Shown here one piece after another: positions 8,654-16,022 of a stretch of 48,459 nucleotides of DNA; position 1 is the first letter of the stretch, and the number at the start of each line of letters is the position of its first letter. This DNA comes from Planctomycetaceae bacterium. GTDB taxonomy: Bacteria > Planctomycetota > Planctomycetia > Planctomycetales > Planctomycetaceae. The translations under genes and the position numbers were made by a program. The stretch is taken from positions 1 through 48,459 of the forward strand of contig JAEUII010000116.1 in assembly GCA_016795145.1 (NCBI GenBank). The letters run 5' to 3'. The notes below the pieces were generated by a model. The model had not been told where the DNA came from. It searched no databases and worked only from the letters and a program-made list of their open reading frames with translations.

Positions 8654-10219
8654 TTAGCGCCCAGTCTCTGTCATCGCCTTGATCTGCTTCTCAAGAGACT
8701 GAAGGCTCCAGTCTCCCGGTGCCTGGCTAGGCGGATAGTCTTTCAGTGTCAGCAGGAACTTTGCCGCAACAGCCTGCATCGGTCCCAGCACGAACGCACG
8801 ATCGATCATCCAGTCGTGATACGTGTTCGAATTCTCCTGAGCCCGCTCAAACGGGTCTCGACGCAGATTGAACAGCAACGGCAGTCGAAGCTGGACGAAG
8901 GGTTCTCGCCAGACCTGAAGCTGCTTCGCGCGATTTTCGAGATAGACGGCTTTCCAGTCTCCATATCGGATCGCCACGACTTCCGCAGCGTCATTGATAT
9001 AGATGAATTCCGAACGAGCGGACTCCGTCGTCTTACCGGTCAGGTAGTCCATCTGATTGTAACCATCGAGATGGTTTCTGTACTTGCGTCCGTTCAGCTC
9101 AACCCCCTTCAATAGCTTCTCCTTAATGTCAGGAGCACCGGCCGCTGCAGCGAACGTCGGCAACCAGTCTTCATGGGCGACAATTCCATTCAAGGTCTGA
9201 CCGGCGGGAAAATGACCGGGCCAGCGAACAAAACAGGGGGCTCGAAACGCACCTTCCCAGTTGGAGTTCTTTTCACCGCGGAAAGGCATCGTGCCGGCAT
9301 CCGGCCAGGTGTTGTAATGAGGACCGTTGTCAGTGGAATACTGAACGATCGTGTTGTCCGCGAGGCCCAGCTCATCAATCAGGTTCAGCAGTTCGCCGAC
9401 GTGGCCATCATGCTCGATCATGCCGTCGGTGTATTCATCATTGCCAGGATGACGATGTTCTTTCCGAACATGAGTCCGGAAGTGCATGCGTGTCCCGTTC
9501 CACCAGCAGAAGAATGGCTGACCGGCCTTCGCCTGGCTGCGAATGAACTCCTTGGCGGCTGCCATGGATTCGTCATCAATCGTCTCCATACGTTTCTTTG
9601 TCAGCGGTCCGGTATTCTCAATCGTCTGGCCACCCTTGCCGTCCGCTTTTGAATGAATGACACCGCGAGGACCATAGACTTCACGGAACGTCTTGCCGTT
9701 CGCGAGTTTCATGTCGCCGGGATAGTCTTCATTCTCCGGCTCCTCTTCCGCATTCAGATGGTACAGGTTCCCGAAGAACTCATCGAAGCCGTTCATCGTT
9801 GGCAGATGTTCGTCGCGGTCTCCCTGATGATTCTTGCCAAACTGACCTGTCGCATACCCCTGGCTCTTCAGAACCGTGGCCATCGTCACATCGGTTTTCT
9901 GCCAGCCTTCTTTGGCTCCCGGCATGCCGACTTTTGTCATACCACTGCGAATGGGCACACTTCCACTGATGAACGCAGCTCGTCCGGCGGTGCAGCTCTG
10001 CTGAGCATAATAGTCGGTGAATGAAACGCCTTCTCGAGCAATGCGATCGATGTTGGGCGTCTTATAACCCATCATCCCGTGGTTATTGTGGCTGATATTC
10101 CAGTAGCCAATGTCATCGCCCCAGATCACCAGAATATTCGGCTTCTTCTCCTGGGCCATTGTCGCTGCCGACAGACAGCAAAAGGCCGTGAGTAACAGAA
10201 GAACCTTGGACCCGCGCAT
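8654..10219 (-). CDS. Secreted arylsulfatase-type sulfatase
   Basis: 521 residues from the ATG at 10219, which has a GAGGAGAT ribosome site about seven bases upstream. A signal peptide covers about residues 1-22 (VLLLLTAFCCLSAATMAQ). The mature chain opens with PNILVIWGDDIGYWN, whose Asp pair binds the active-site metal. The catalytic signature is CTAGR at 76-80, Cys76 being the residue converted to formylglycine. A later GTRMHFRTHV segment and the STDNGPH motif supply further metal and substrate ligands. It should hydrolyse sulfate esters, probably on algal or other sulfated polysaccharides, in the periplasm. The clustered formylglycine-generating enzyme supports an active Cys-type enzyme. 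The substrate subclass is not determined. Confidence 0.93.
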   Translation of the reverse strand: MRGSKVLLLLTAFCCLSAATMAQEKKPNILVIWGDDIGYWNISHNNHGMMGYKTPNIDRIAREGVSFTDYYAQQSCTAGRAAFISGSVPIRSGMTKVGMPGAKEGWQKTDVTMATVLKSQGYATGQFGKNHQGDRDEHLPTMNGFDEFFGNLYHLNAEEEPENEDYPGDMKLANGKTFREVYGPRGVIHSKADGKGGQTIENTGPLTKKRMETIDDESMAAAKEFIRSQAKAGQPFFCWWNGTRMHFRTHVRKEHRHPGNDEYTDGMIEHDGHVGELLNLIDELGLADNTIVQYSTDNGPHYNTWPDAGTMPFRGEKNSNWEGAFRAPCFVRWPGHFPAGQTLNGIVAHEDWLPTFAAAAGAPDIKEKLLKGVELNGRKYRNHLDGYNQMDYLTGKTTESARSEFIYINDAAEVVAIRYGDWKAVYLENRAKQLQVWREPFVQLRLPLLFNLRRDPFERAQENSNTYHDWMIDRAFVLGPMQAVAAKFLLTLKDYPPSQAPGDWSLQSLEKQIKAMTETGR

Positions 10220-10540
10220 ACGACATCTCCTCGTGAAAGCATGAAAGGAAGAACGTGCAACAGTCAGGAATTCAATGGCCGCCACGACATGGCGAATGCA
10301 GTAGAGACAGGACAAAGAAGGGCAGCCGTTGCTTTGGGGTAAATCAATGATGTGATTCCGGACTGGACGAATGGTACGGTGGTTTGAATGCTGCTTCCAC
10401 CGACTCGCGCGACTGTTTGCCAGAGACGTCACTCTTTACAAGGCTGCCAGGAGCCTGAATTTCGCTCGACTGCAGCCGATTCGCGTCGCACGGTGCTGCG
10501 ATTCCCTAACAGACTGTTGAATTTGTTCTCAACCCGCCGC

Positions 10541-10665
10541 GTCAGCGAGTGACCCCCAATCTCAACCCGCTGCGTGAGCGAGGGACCCTCAATCCTAACC
10601 CGCCGCGTCAGCAAGGGATTCCTGTTAAGCACTGTAGTTTCGATCCCTCACTGACGTGTTGGGTG
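10541..10665. repeat. AACCCG...GAGGGA repeat block, left of tRNA core
   Basis: Three direct copies of a unit AACCCGCYGCGTSAGCRAG plus GGAY lie at about 10541, 10562 and 10598, followed near 10649-10665 by an inverted copy (CCCTCACTGACGTGTTGGGT). The same family recurs at 11438-11546 and, in degraded form, at 24648-24756. The part of the gap from 10220 to 10540 is the sulfatase upstream region; I see no gene in it. Confidence 0.8.
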
Positions 10666-10701
10666 ATGAATGCTCCTGACATCAACAGGCTCTTTCGCAA
10701 G

Positions 10702-10771
10702 CACAAGCGTGAGGATTCGAACCCCATCCGTCAGTTTTGGAGGCTGACTGCTCTCCCAGGAGCACGCTTGT
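10702..10771 (-). tRNA. tRNA-Trp (CCA)
   Basis: Acceptor arms ACAAGCG and CGCTTGT pair perfectly (10765-10771 with 10703-10709), followed by discriminator G. The anticodon loop is CTCCAAA, anticodon CCA. The T loop is TTCGAAT. The D arm is shortened (GCTC-CTGGGA-GAGC) and the last pair of the anticodon stem is a C-A mismatch. No CCA tail is encoded. Probably tRNA-Trp, but with signs of decay. Confidence 0.75.
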
Positions 10772-10790
10772 ATGAATCTTTGGTGAAGAA

Positions 10791-10866
10791 GGTGACCGAG
10801 CGGAATCGAACCGCTGACAGACAGATTCACACTCTGCCTCCGGATACCAGCACCGGACCCGGCCAC
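10791..10866 (-). tRNA. tRNA-His (GTG)
   Basis: Acceptor GTGGCCG / CGGTCAC with discriminator C, as expected for tRNA-His. Anticodon loop GTGTGAA, anticodon GTG. The T stem-loop is AGCGG-TTCGATT-CCGCT. The base before position 1 is T, so the encoded G-1 that HisRS normally needs is absent. The D stem (TCCGG/CCGGA) is unusual. Confidence 0.82.
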
Positions 10867-10868
10867 AG

Positions 10869-10954
10869 CGGAAGGCGAGGGATTCGAACCCTCAAGGCCC
10901 GAAGGCCGCGCGGTTTAGCAAACCGGCCCGGCGAACCGTATCCGGCTGCCTTCC
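10869..10954 (-). tRNA. tRNA-Ser (GCT)
   Basis: An 86-base class II tRNA. Acceptor GGAAGGC / GCCTTCC, discriminator G. Anticodon loop TTGCTAA, anticodon GCT. A long variable arm with a GGCC-TTCG-GGCC hairpin marks it as serine. T loop TTCGAAT. Position 27-43 appears to be a C-C mismatch. Confidence 0.9.
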
Positions 10955-10959
10955 GTGAA

Positions 10960-11041
10960 TGCGTTGGGACGGAGTTGAACCGCCATAGCCCGAAGGCGAG
11001 TGGGTTACAGCCACTTGAGCTCACCAGTGCTCAGCCAACGC
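10960..11041 (-). tRNA. tRNA-Tyr (GTA)
   Basis: An 82-base class II tRNA with acceptor GCGTTGG / CCAACGC and discriminator A. Anticodon stem-loop AGTGG-CTGTAAC-CCACT, anticodon GTA. It has a long variable arm, as in bacterial tRNA-Tyr. The T loop is TTCAACT rather than TTCGAAT. Confidence 0.88.
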
Positions 11042-11075
11042 AGATTGATCGTTCGATGTCATTCGTTGTAATAAG

Positions 11076-11130
11076 CGTCCCAGAGGGGATTCGAACCCCT
11101 GATCTCCACCTTGACAGGGTGGCGAGCACT
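11076..11130 (-). pseudogene. tRNA-Asp (GTC) remnant lacking its 5' part
   Basis: The 3' two thirds of a tRNA are clear: anticodon stem-loop CCACC-CTGTCAA-GGTGG (anticodon GTC), T arm AGGGG-TTCGAAT-CCCCT, 3' acceptor CTGGGAC and discriminator G. The expected 5' acceptor GTCCCAG and D arm are not found next to it. A palindromic repeat (11152-11230) lies where they should begin, so the gene was probably broken by its insertion. Confidence 0.7.
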
Positions 11131-11151
11131 CGAGGCAGATCTGTTGATCTA

Positions 11152-11230
11152 GTGAGCCGCAAAGCGTTAGCTGCGGGTGAGTTTCAGAAATACACGACGA
11201 AAACACCCGCGGCTAGCGCCTCGCGGCTCA
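11152..11230. repeat. Palindromic element (GAGCCGC...GCGGCTC type)
   Basis: Imperfect inverted arms at 11152-11179 and 11204-11230 (left begins GTGAGCCGC, right ends GCGGCTCA, with CGGGTG/CACCCG next to the loop) around a 24-base A-rich spacer. It sits immediately upstream of the tRNA-Asp remnant. It resembles short non-autonomous hairpin elements. Confidence 0.8.
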
Positions 11231-11274
11231 ATGGGACATTGAACTCACACTCATCAGAAGTCGTAGCGCGATAA

Positions 11275-11346
11275 AGGGACGGACGGGACTCGAACCCGCG
11301 CACTTGTGCTTAACAGGCACACGCTCTGCCGCTGAGCTACCGACCC
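11275..11346 (-). tRNA. tRNA-Asn (GTT)
   Basis: Acceptor GGGTCGG / CCGTCCC with one T-T mismatch at pair 4-69. Canonical D arm GCTCAGCGGCAGAGC. Anticodon loop CTGTTAA, anticodon GTT. T arm CGGG-TTCGAGT-CCCG. The discriminator is T, where tRNA-Asn usually has G. No CCA is encoded. Confidence 0.88.
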
Positions 11347-11353
11347 GAATCAA

Positions 11354-11425
11354 AGTGCTCTGCGGGAATCGAACCCGCCTCGCCAGCTTGGAAGGCTGGA
11401 ACCTCTGCCACTCGGCCAAGAGCAC
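11354..11425 (-). tRNA. tRNA-Gly (TCC)
   Basis: Perfect acceptor GTGCTCT / AGAGCAC, discriminator T as expected for glycine. Anticodon stem-loop CCAGC-CTTCCAA-GCTGG, anticodon TCC. T arm GCGGG-TTCGATT-CCCGC. It lies 7 bases upstream of tRNA-Asn. Confidence 0.93.
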
Positions 11426-11437
11426 ATCAAAATAGAA

Positions 11438-11546
11438 ATCCCAACCCGTTGCGTCAGCAAGGGATCACCAATCCCAACCCGTTGCGTCAGCAAGGGATTG
11501 TCACCGATCGCCTCTCTTTGCTTATACCTCACTGACGTGTCGGGTT
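11438..11546. repeat. AACCCG...AGGGA repeat block, right of tRNA core
   Basis: Two near-identical direct copies (AACCCGTTGCGTCAGCAAGG, at about 11443 and 11475) followed by an inverted copy ending ACTGACGTGTCGGGTT near 11530-11546. This is the same arrangement, direct copies then one inverted copy, as at 10541-10665. Confidence 0.85.
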
Positions 11547-11580
11547 ACGAGACGTCAGTCAGTCAACAGCCTGTCAGAAA

Positions 11581-11652
11581 TGGGGCCGGAGGGATTCGAA
11601 CCCTCACTTTGCGAGTTAAAAGCTCGCTGTGCAGCCGTTACACCACGACCCC
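11581..11652 (-). tRNA. tRNA-Lys (TTT)
   Basis: Acceptor GGGGTCG / CGGCCCC (one G-T pair), discriminator A. D arm GTGTAACGGCTGCAC. Anticodon stem-loop GCGAG-CTTTTAA-CTCGC, anticodon TTT. T arm GAGGG-TTCGAAT-CCCTC. This is the most canonical of the set and lies outside the right repeat block. Confidence 0.94.
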
Positions 11653-11756
11653 AAATATGGTCGCGGCCAACGTTTCAATCGAATGCGGAAGTCCATCGCT
11701 CTCTCTCCAGTCAACAGATATCACCGACAGCTGCTGTCAACGACTGCTCAGGCAAC

Positions 11757-11789
11757 AAAAAAGCCCGGGGTCATGTGACACCGGGCTTT
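11757..11789 (-). terminator. Intrinsic terminator after the 38-codon frame
   Basis: On the minus strand AAAGCCCGG / CCGGGCTTT with an inner GTCA/TGAC pairing is followed directly by six T residues. It lies 28 bases after the stop of the small reading frame at 11817-11933 and isolates it from the tRNA genes. Confidence 0.85.
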
Positions 11790-11816
11790 GGAGCTGTCTC
11801 CTAATGTGGCCAGGTA

Positions 11817-11933
11817 TCACCAGCGCAGATTGCTGGACCAGTACGTCGTTCCGTTATGGGAACCTGCCGCTTGATCAGCATAACGCCCAGCGTCTGCAGC
11901 AACGCGTTTGATACCTAGCCACGAGATCACCAT
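11817..11933 (-). CDS. Candidate small protein, 38 residues
   Basis: I do not recognise it. ATG at 11933 is preceded by GGAG with an eight-base spacer. The product has 38 residues, four of them Trp (positions 5 and 38 and two between residues 5 and 38 as W32 plus the terminal W, so at least three certain), a mixed polar/hydrophobic composition and no clear membrane segment or signal. An intrinsic terminator follows 28 bases after the stop, and no neighbouring gene shares the transcript, so the unit looks like promoter-small gene-terminator. It could instead be a small RNA that only happens to be open. Coding status rests on the ribosome site and terminator alone. Confidence 0.45.
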   Translation of the reverse strand: MVISWLGIKRVAADAGRYADQAAGSHNGTTYWSSNLRW

Positions 11934-12139
11934 CGGACTCACTCCGTCTGTTCACTGTTCCCAATCGGCAGCTCATTACTGTCTGCCATGCATGTGCTGA
12001 AGTAGACGCATCCTCGATTCACAAGGTTCACGAAATTCAGAAAGAAAGTACTCACGAGCCGCATCGCAAACTGGATCTGGAGTCACACGATGCGATGCAC
12101 TACAACAAAGCGGTCTTCACTTCACGGATGGGATTCACC

Positions 12140-14353
12140 ATGTTCAGATATCTACTGCTGTTATGTTCCGGTCTGCTGCAGTCACCACCGGAGGTTCTGA
12201 CTCCGGACTCAAAGTTTGAAGGCGTCGAGCCTCCTGCCTGGGTTCTTGATGGCGCGGTCAAAGTCTTTCTGCCGCTCGAAGATCTGAAGGGCATCGAAGA
12301 GACCTCAGCGATCGGTGCGACGATCCTGCATGCGGGCGGGCCTTCGCCCTATTACCCGCTTCGCCGCGACGATCCTGCGTCCGGTGTTCCTGAAGCGGAA
12401 CGCACGAAACTGCTCGCGGGAATTGCTCATGCAAAGAAGCATGGCATGCGAGTCATCCTGGGTGTCTCGCCGTACGCACCGGTCGAGATTGTGCGACAGC
12501 ATCCCGAATGGATGCATCATGCGACGGACGATCCTGCCATCGCTCAAAAGGCCCAGCTGGATCTGACGACGCCGGAGAACATCGGTCTGCGATCTCTTCC
12601 GCTGAATACTCCTTATGGTGAGTACGCGATCGAATGTCTGGCCGAAATGATGAAGGACTTCGGTGTCGACGGATTCTCTTTCGATGGCTGCTATCACCAT
12701 GCCATCAACTTCAGTCCTTACGAGAAGGAACTGTATCGAAAGGAAACGGGTCGCGAGGTTCCGACAAAGATCGACCTGAACAGTGCAGACTACAAACATT
12801 ATCTGCTCTGGGCGGATGAAAAGCTGGAACAGTGGTACCGCCGACTCGGTCAGCGTCTTCGTGAAGTGAATCCGGAAGCAGCGATCTACACATGGACCAC
12901 GAATGCCGGACGTTATGGCCACTTTCTGACCAGTCCGCGAGTCATGTCGGCTCGCATGAACAGACTGATTCACTGTCCCGTCCAGGAATGGTGGCTGGAT
13001 GAAGTCAACCTGGGTGCAACCGTCGTCCCCTACTTCGGCGCGGCTTATGTTCGAGCCGTCAGTGGTGGGCGTGTCGGTGCGAGTGAACCGTATCTGATGT
13101 CGCGCGGCAATCCTTACAGCGCGGACAGTTTTCCATCGCACGAGCTGACCGTTCGATGCCTCGGCGCTATGACGAACGGATCATTCACACCGCTGGCTCA
13201 GATGGCTGGCCGCGATGCGACATACGCGACCTTGAAAGAGATCGCGAAACGAAAGGACACGTTCGTTCGGCTTCAGCAGGAACCATGGGCCGCCGTTCTT
13301 GTCAGCGAACAGACTCGGCAGTATTACGCTCACGGCAACATCATGGAACGCTGGCTCTCCCACGCGCTGGGTGTGTACCGCATGGGGATGGAAGAACACC
13401 TGCCTTTGACATTGATCACCGAACTGGACCTGAAGCCGGAGACACTCCGCCGTCACCGAGTCCTCATTCTTCCGAATGCGGTTTGTCTGTCCGACGAACA
13501 GGTTCAGATCATTCGCGATTACGTCAACGGTGGCGGTGGGCTTGTGGCGACCTGCGAAACATCGTTGTGTGATGAACAAGGAAACTCGAGGGGCGACTTT
13601 GCTCTGAAGGATCTTTTCGGAACAAGCTACGGCGGTCGTCCGGCTGCTGCTCAAAGCCGACCTGAGCTTGATGTGAACTTCGCCATCGTCATCAACGATA
13701 ACTACTGGGCTCAGCGAGCAAACGCGGGAGCATTTCGCTTCTCTGATTATTCTGATTCGATCTTCGCGACCGATCCGGCCATGCGAAAACTTGTGCCCGG
13801 AATGCAGGCCAGTTTTAAGGGACCTTTGATTCGCCCAACCGGATTTCAGCCGCCGATGAAGCCGGCCTTCATGTACTTTCCCGAAGGCAGTCGCGAACCG
13901 TTTCCTGCCGGGGCCGTGGGCGAATTTGGCAAGGGCCGAGTCGTCTACCTGGCAGCAGGAGTGGACGCGGCCAACTACAGCTATGCGTTTCCTTATCAGC
14001 GAGTCCTTCTGTCACGCGCCGTTCAATGGGCCGCTCGTGAAAAGTACTCCATCGATGTCAAAGCACCGATGTGTGTTCAGTCGACGTTCTGGAAGCAGGA
14101 CGGAAAGCGGCTGATCGTGCACCTGTGGAATGGTCTGAACACGACATCCGATCATGGCCAGCAGGATGTAGAGACTCCGCTGCGAGAAGAGAGCATCGCC
14201 ATTCACGGAATTGAATTAAGGCTCAGCGGAGTAAAGTTCTCACAGGTTCGTTGCGAACCCGGCAACATCCCCCTGACCGCCCGTCGAGAATTCGGCGTCG
14301 ACGTCATCACCGTACCACCGGTGGAAGTGCATTCGGCAATCGTGATTGAATAG
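12140..14353 (+). CDS. Secreted glycoside-hydrolase-like protein with beta-galactosidase trimerisation-type domain
   Basis: 737 residues from the ATG at 12140, which gives a compact signal peptide (FRYLLLLCSGLLQ); ATGs 12 and 45 bases further up are possible but add a poor leader. Residues about 40-330 look like a TIM-barrel hydrolase of the putative GHL6 / GH29-GH42-like group (HAKKHGMRVILGVSPYAP, then DGFSFDGCYHH, a likely strand-4 active-site region). About residues 410-500 resemble the GATase-like trimerisation domain of GH42 enzymes (HRVLILPNAVCLSDEQ, then YVNGGGGLVATCE). The C-terminal part is a beta-sandwich. It probably acts on an oligosaccharide outside the cytoplasm; substrate and catalytic residues are not assigned. 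Single gene, with repeats downstream. Confidence 0.72.
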   Translation: MFRYLLLLCSGLLQSPPEVLTPDSKFEGVEPPAWVLDGAVKVFLPLEDLKGIEETSAIGATILHAGGPSPYYPLRRDDPASGVPEAERTKLLAGIAHAKKHGMRVILGVSPYAPVEIVRQHPEWMHHATDDPAIAQKAQLDLTTPENIGLRSLPLNTPYGEYAIECLAEMMKDFGVDGFSFDGCYHHAINFSPYEKELYRKETGREVPTKIDLNSADYKHYLLWADEKLEQWYRRLGQRLREVNPEAAIYTWTTNAGRYGHFLTSPRVMSARMNRLIHCPVQEWWLDEVNLGATVVPYFGAAYVRAVSGGRVGASEPYLMSRGNPYSADSFPSHELTVRCLGAMTNGSFTPLAQMAGRDATYATLKEIAKRKDTFVRLQQEPWAAVLVSEQTRQYYAHGNIMERWLSHALGVYRMGMEEHLPLTLITELDLKPETLRRHRVLILPNAVCLSDEQVQIIRDYVNGGGGLVATCETSLCDEQGNSRGDFALKDLFGTSYGGRPAAAQSRPELDVNFAIVINDNYWAQRANAGAFRFSDYSDSIFATDPAMRKLVPGMQASFKGPLIRPTGFQPPMKPAFMYFPEGSREPFPAGAVGEFGKGRVVYLAAGVDAANYSYAFPYQRVLLSRAVQWAAREKYSIDVKAPMCVQSTFWKQDGKRLIVHLWNGLNTTSDHGQQDVETPLREESIAIHGIELRLSGVKFSQVRCEPGNIPLTARREFGVDVITVPPVEVHSAIVIE

Positions 14354-14354
14354 T

Positions 14355-14420
14355 GTAGCACGGCTGTCCTCAGCCGTCTGTCACCCAGTGTAGCACGGCT
14401 GTCCTCAGCCGTATGTCATC
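14355..14420. repeat. Tandem hairpin repeat (TAGCACGGCTGTCCTCAGCCGT)
   Basis: Two consecutive copies of about 34 bases, each a hairpin ACGGCTG-TCCT-CAGCCGT preceded by GTGTAGC and followed by TGTCA. They start a few bases after the stop of the preceding gene. The stretch from 14421 to 14620 holds no gene I can support. Confidence 0.8.
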
Positions 14421-14621
14421 CTGTAGGTGTTGCTTGCCGAGCAGCACCTCGCGGCCCCGCCGCGACCAGCGACCTGACAGCGTGCCAATCTCTTGCAGCT
14501 CTACTTGGAATAGTCGTTTGAACTGCCGGGTAGCACAAGCGAAGCCTGTGACGCGCAGCGGCCGGAAGCTCAAGTGCAGGTGCTGTTGTTGCTGTGCATG
14601 CTGCCTCGGCAAGCGTCGTTC

Positions 14622-14686
14622 GTCATTCCCGCGCAGGCGGGAACCCAGAACGTTGAATGCTGGGTTCCCGCCTGCGCGGGAATGAC
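14622..14686. repeat. REP-like palindromic element, copy 2
   Basis: The 27-base arms at 14622-14648 and 14660-14686 are identical to those of the copy at 6078, but the outer flanks differ. It lies between the convergent glycoside-hydrolase-like and serine hydrolase genes. Confidence 0.9.
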
Positions 14687-14719
14687 GGATAGACCCAAAG
14701 TTAACACGGCAGAAAAAAC

Positions 14720-15913
14720 CTACCGCGCCGCTTCCACTGCCAGCCGCTGAAGCTCCGAGCGCAGCTCGGACGCATCGCCGTTGCCGAAATTCGCGCGGGC
14801 AATCAGCAGGACGAAGATCATCCTGCGTGACGGGTCGATCCAGCCCTGAGTCCCGAAGGCTCCGCCGTGTCCAAATGAGCCCTTTGACAGCGCGGCTGTG
14901 GCTCCCTGAGGTTCCTGAATCAGGCAGAAGCCAAGTCCCCAGCCATTGCCCGAAGTGAAGCCTGTTTCCAGCTTCTCCGTCTGCAGCGACGTCATTTCTT
15001 TCACCGCTGATGCGGACAGAATTCGCTGGCCATTCAACTCACCGTCGTTCAACACCATTTGATAGAACTGCACAAGGTCGGTCGCAGTGGAATAGAGACC
15101 ACCGGAAGGATTCGGCGTTGTGGCATCATTCACATCAAACAACCAATGGCTGCCGGGCTGCAGTCCTTTTCCGTCTTTGCCAGGCTGATAGAGCTTTGCC
15201 AGTCGCTTCAGCTGAGCATCATTCGGATGGAACGTTGTTTCGTTCATAGCCAGTGGCTTGAAGATTCGTTCTGCGAGGAAGACATCAAACGGCTTCCCGG
15301 AAACCACTTCAACGACTCGCCCGGCAACACTCAGCCCCGGACCGTATTGCCACTTTGAACCTGGCTCAAACGCCAGCTCACTGCGTCCCAGCGCTTCGGC
15401 AGTTTCCTGAAGAGTCCCCGTATTGCGCTGATCGCTGACGAGCCCATTGGTATGTCGCAGACAGTCACGAACTGTCACAGGACGCGAAGGAGCCGCGCCG
15501 CCCTTGAGCTTGATCGAGGCGAACACCGGGATGTACTTTGAAACAGGATCATCCAGCTTCAGCTTTCCTTCGTCCTGCAGAATCATCACGCTGGCGGCAG
15601 TGATCGGCTTAGTCATCGAAGCAATCGCGAAGACTGTGTCCGTCGTCATCGCTCGCTGTCCATCCAGATCGGCATTTCCCACAGCACTGAGGTGAACGAC
15701 TCGTCCCTTCGCTGCCACCAGCGAAACCACACCAGCTGTTTGATGAGCATCCACGAATTGCTGCATGCGGGCCGGGATCTTTGCCAGACCCTCACTGCTT
15801 AGGCCCGCGTCTTCGGGCTTAGCGGTTGGGACTGCCTGATACGCCATCACAGAATCAGGCGTTGCGATCGCACCAATCAACAGAGCGAAAAGAACGAAGC
15901 GAACCGTACTCAT
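14720..15913 (-). CDS. Secreted serine hydrolase of the beta-lactamase / class C family
   Basis: 397 residues from the ATG at 15913, preceded by GGAG with a six-base spacer. A signal peptide is clear (FVLFALLIGAIATPDSVMA, residues 6-24). The family's catalytic SxxK motif is SMTK at 99-102, the second motif is probably Tyr in WQYGPGLS, and GHGGAFG supplies the third (H-x-G). Length and fold match the family of esterases, DD-peptidases and beta-lactamase-like enzymes (PF00144 type). Substrate cannot be read from sequence; an esterase acting outside the cytoplasm is most likely. No operon partner. Confidence 0.9.
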   Translation of the reverse strand: MSTVRFVLFALLIGAIATPDSVMAYQAVPTAKPEDAGLSSEGLAKIPARMQQFVDAHQTAGVVSLVAAKGRVVHLSAVGNADLDGQRAMTTDTVFAIASMTKPITAASVMILQDEGKLKLDDPVSKYIPVFASIKLKGGAAPSRPVTVRDCLRHTNGLVSDQRNTGTLQETAEALGRSELAFEPGSKWQYGPGLSVAGRVVEVVSGKPFDVFLAERIFKPLAMNETTFHPNDAQLKRLAKLYQPGKDGKGLQPGSHWLFDVNDATTPNPSGGLYSTATDLVQFYQMVLNDGELNGQRILSASAVKEMTSLQTEKLETGFTSGNGWGLGFCLIQEPQGATAALSKGSFGHGGAFGTQGWIDPSRRMIFVLLIARANFGNGDASELRSELQRLAVEAAR

Positions 15914-16022
15914 AGAAATCTCCGCGCGGCAGGAAGGAGACAATGTATCCCGACGCGGATTGAAGCAGATCCACTTCCACCACGCGAACGAACGGATTCG
16001 CGGAACCTTCGTGCAGCCAGTT

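Noticed and set aside
10549..11274. A 241-codon plus-strand reading frame across the tRNA region
   Set aside because: It is the antisense of several tRNA genes and repeats and has no recognisable domain.
10541..11546. Possible CRISPR array from the regularly repeated AACCCG units
   Set aside because: Only two or three direct copies per block, spacers of unequal and very short length, inverted copies present, and no cas genes.
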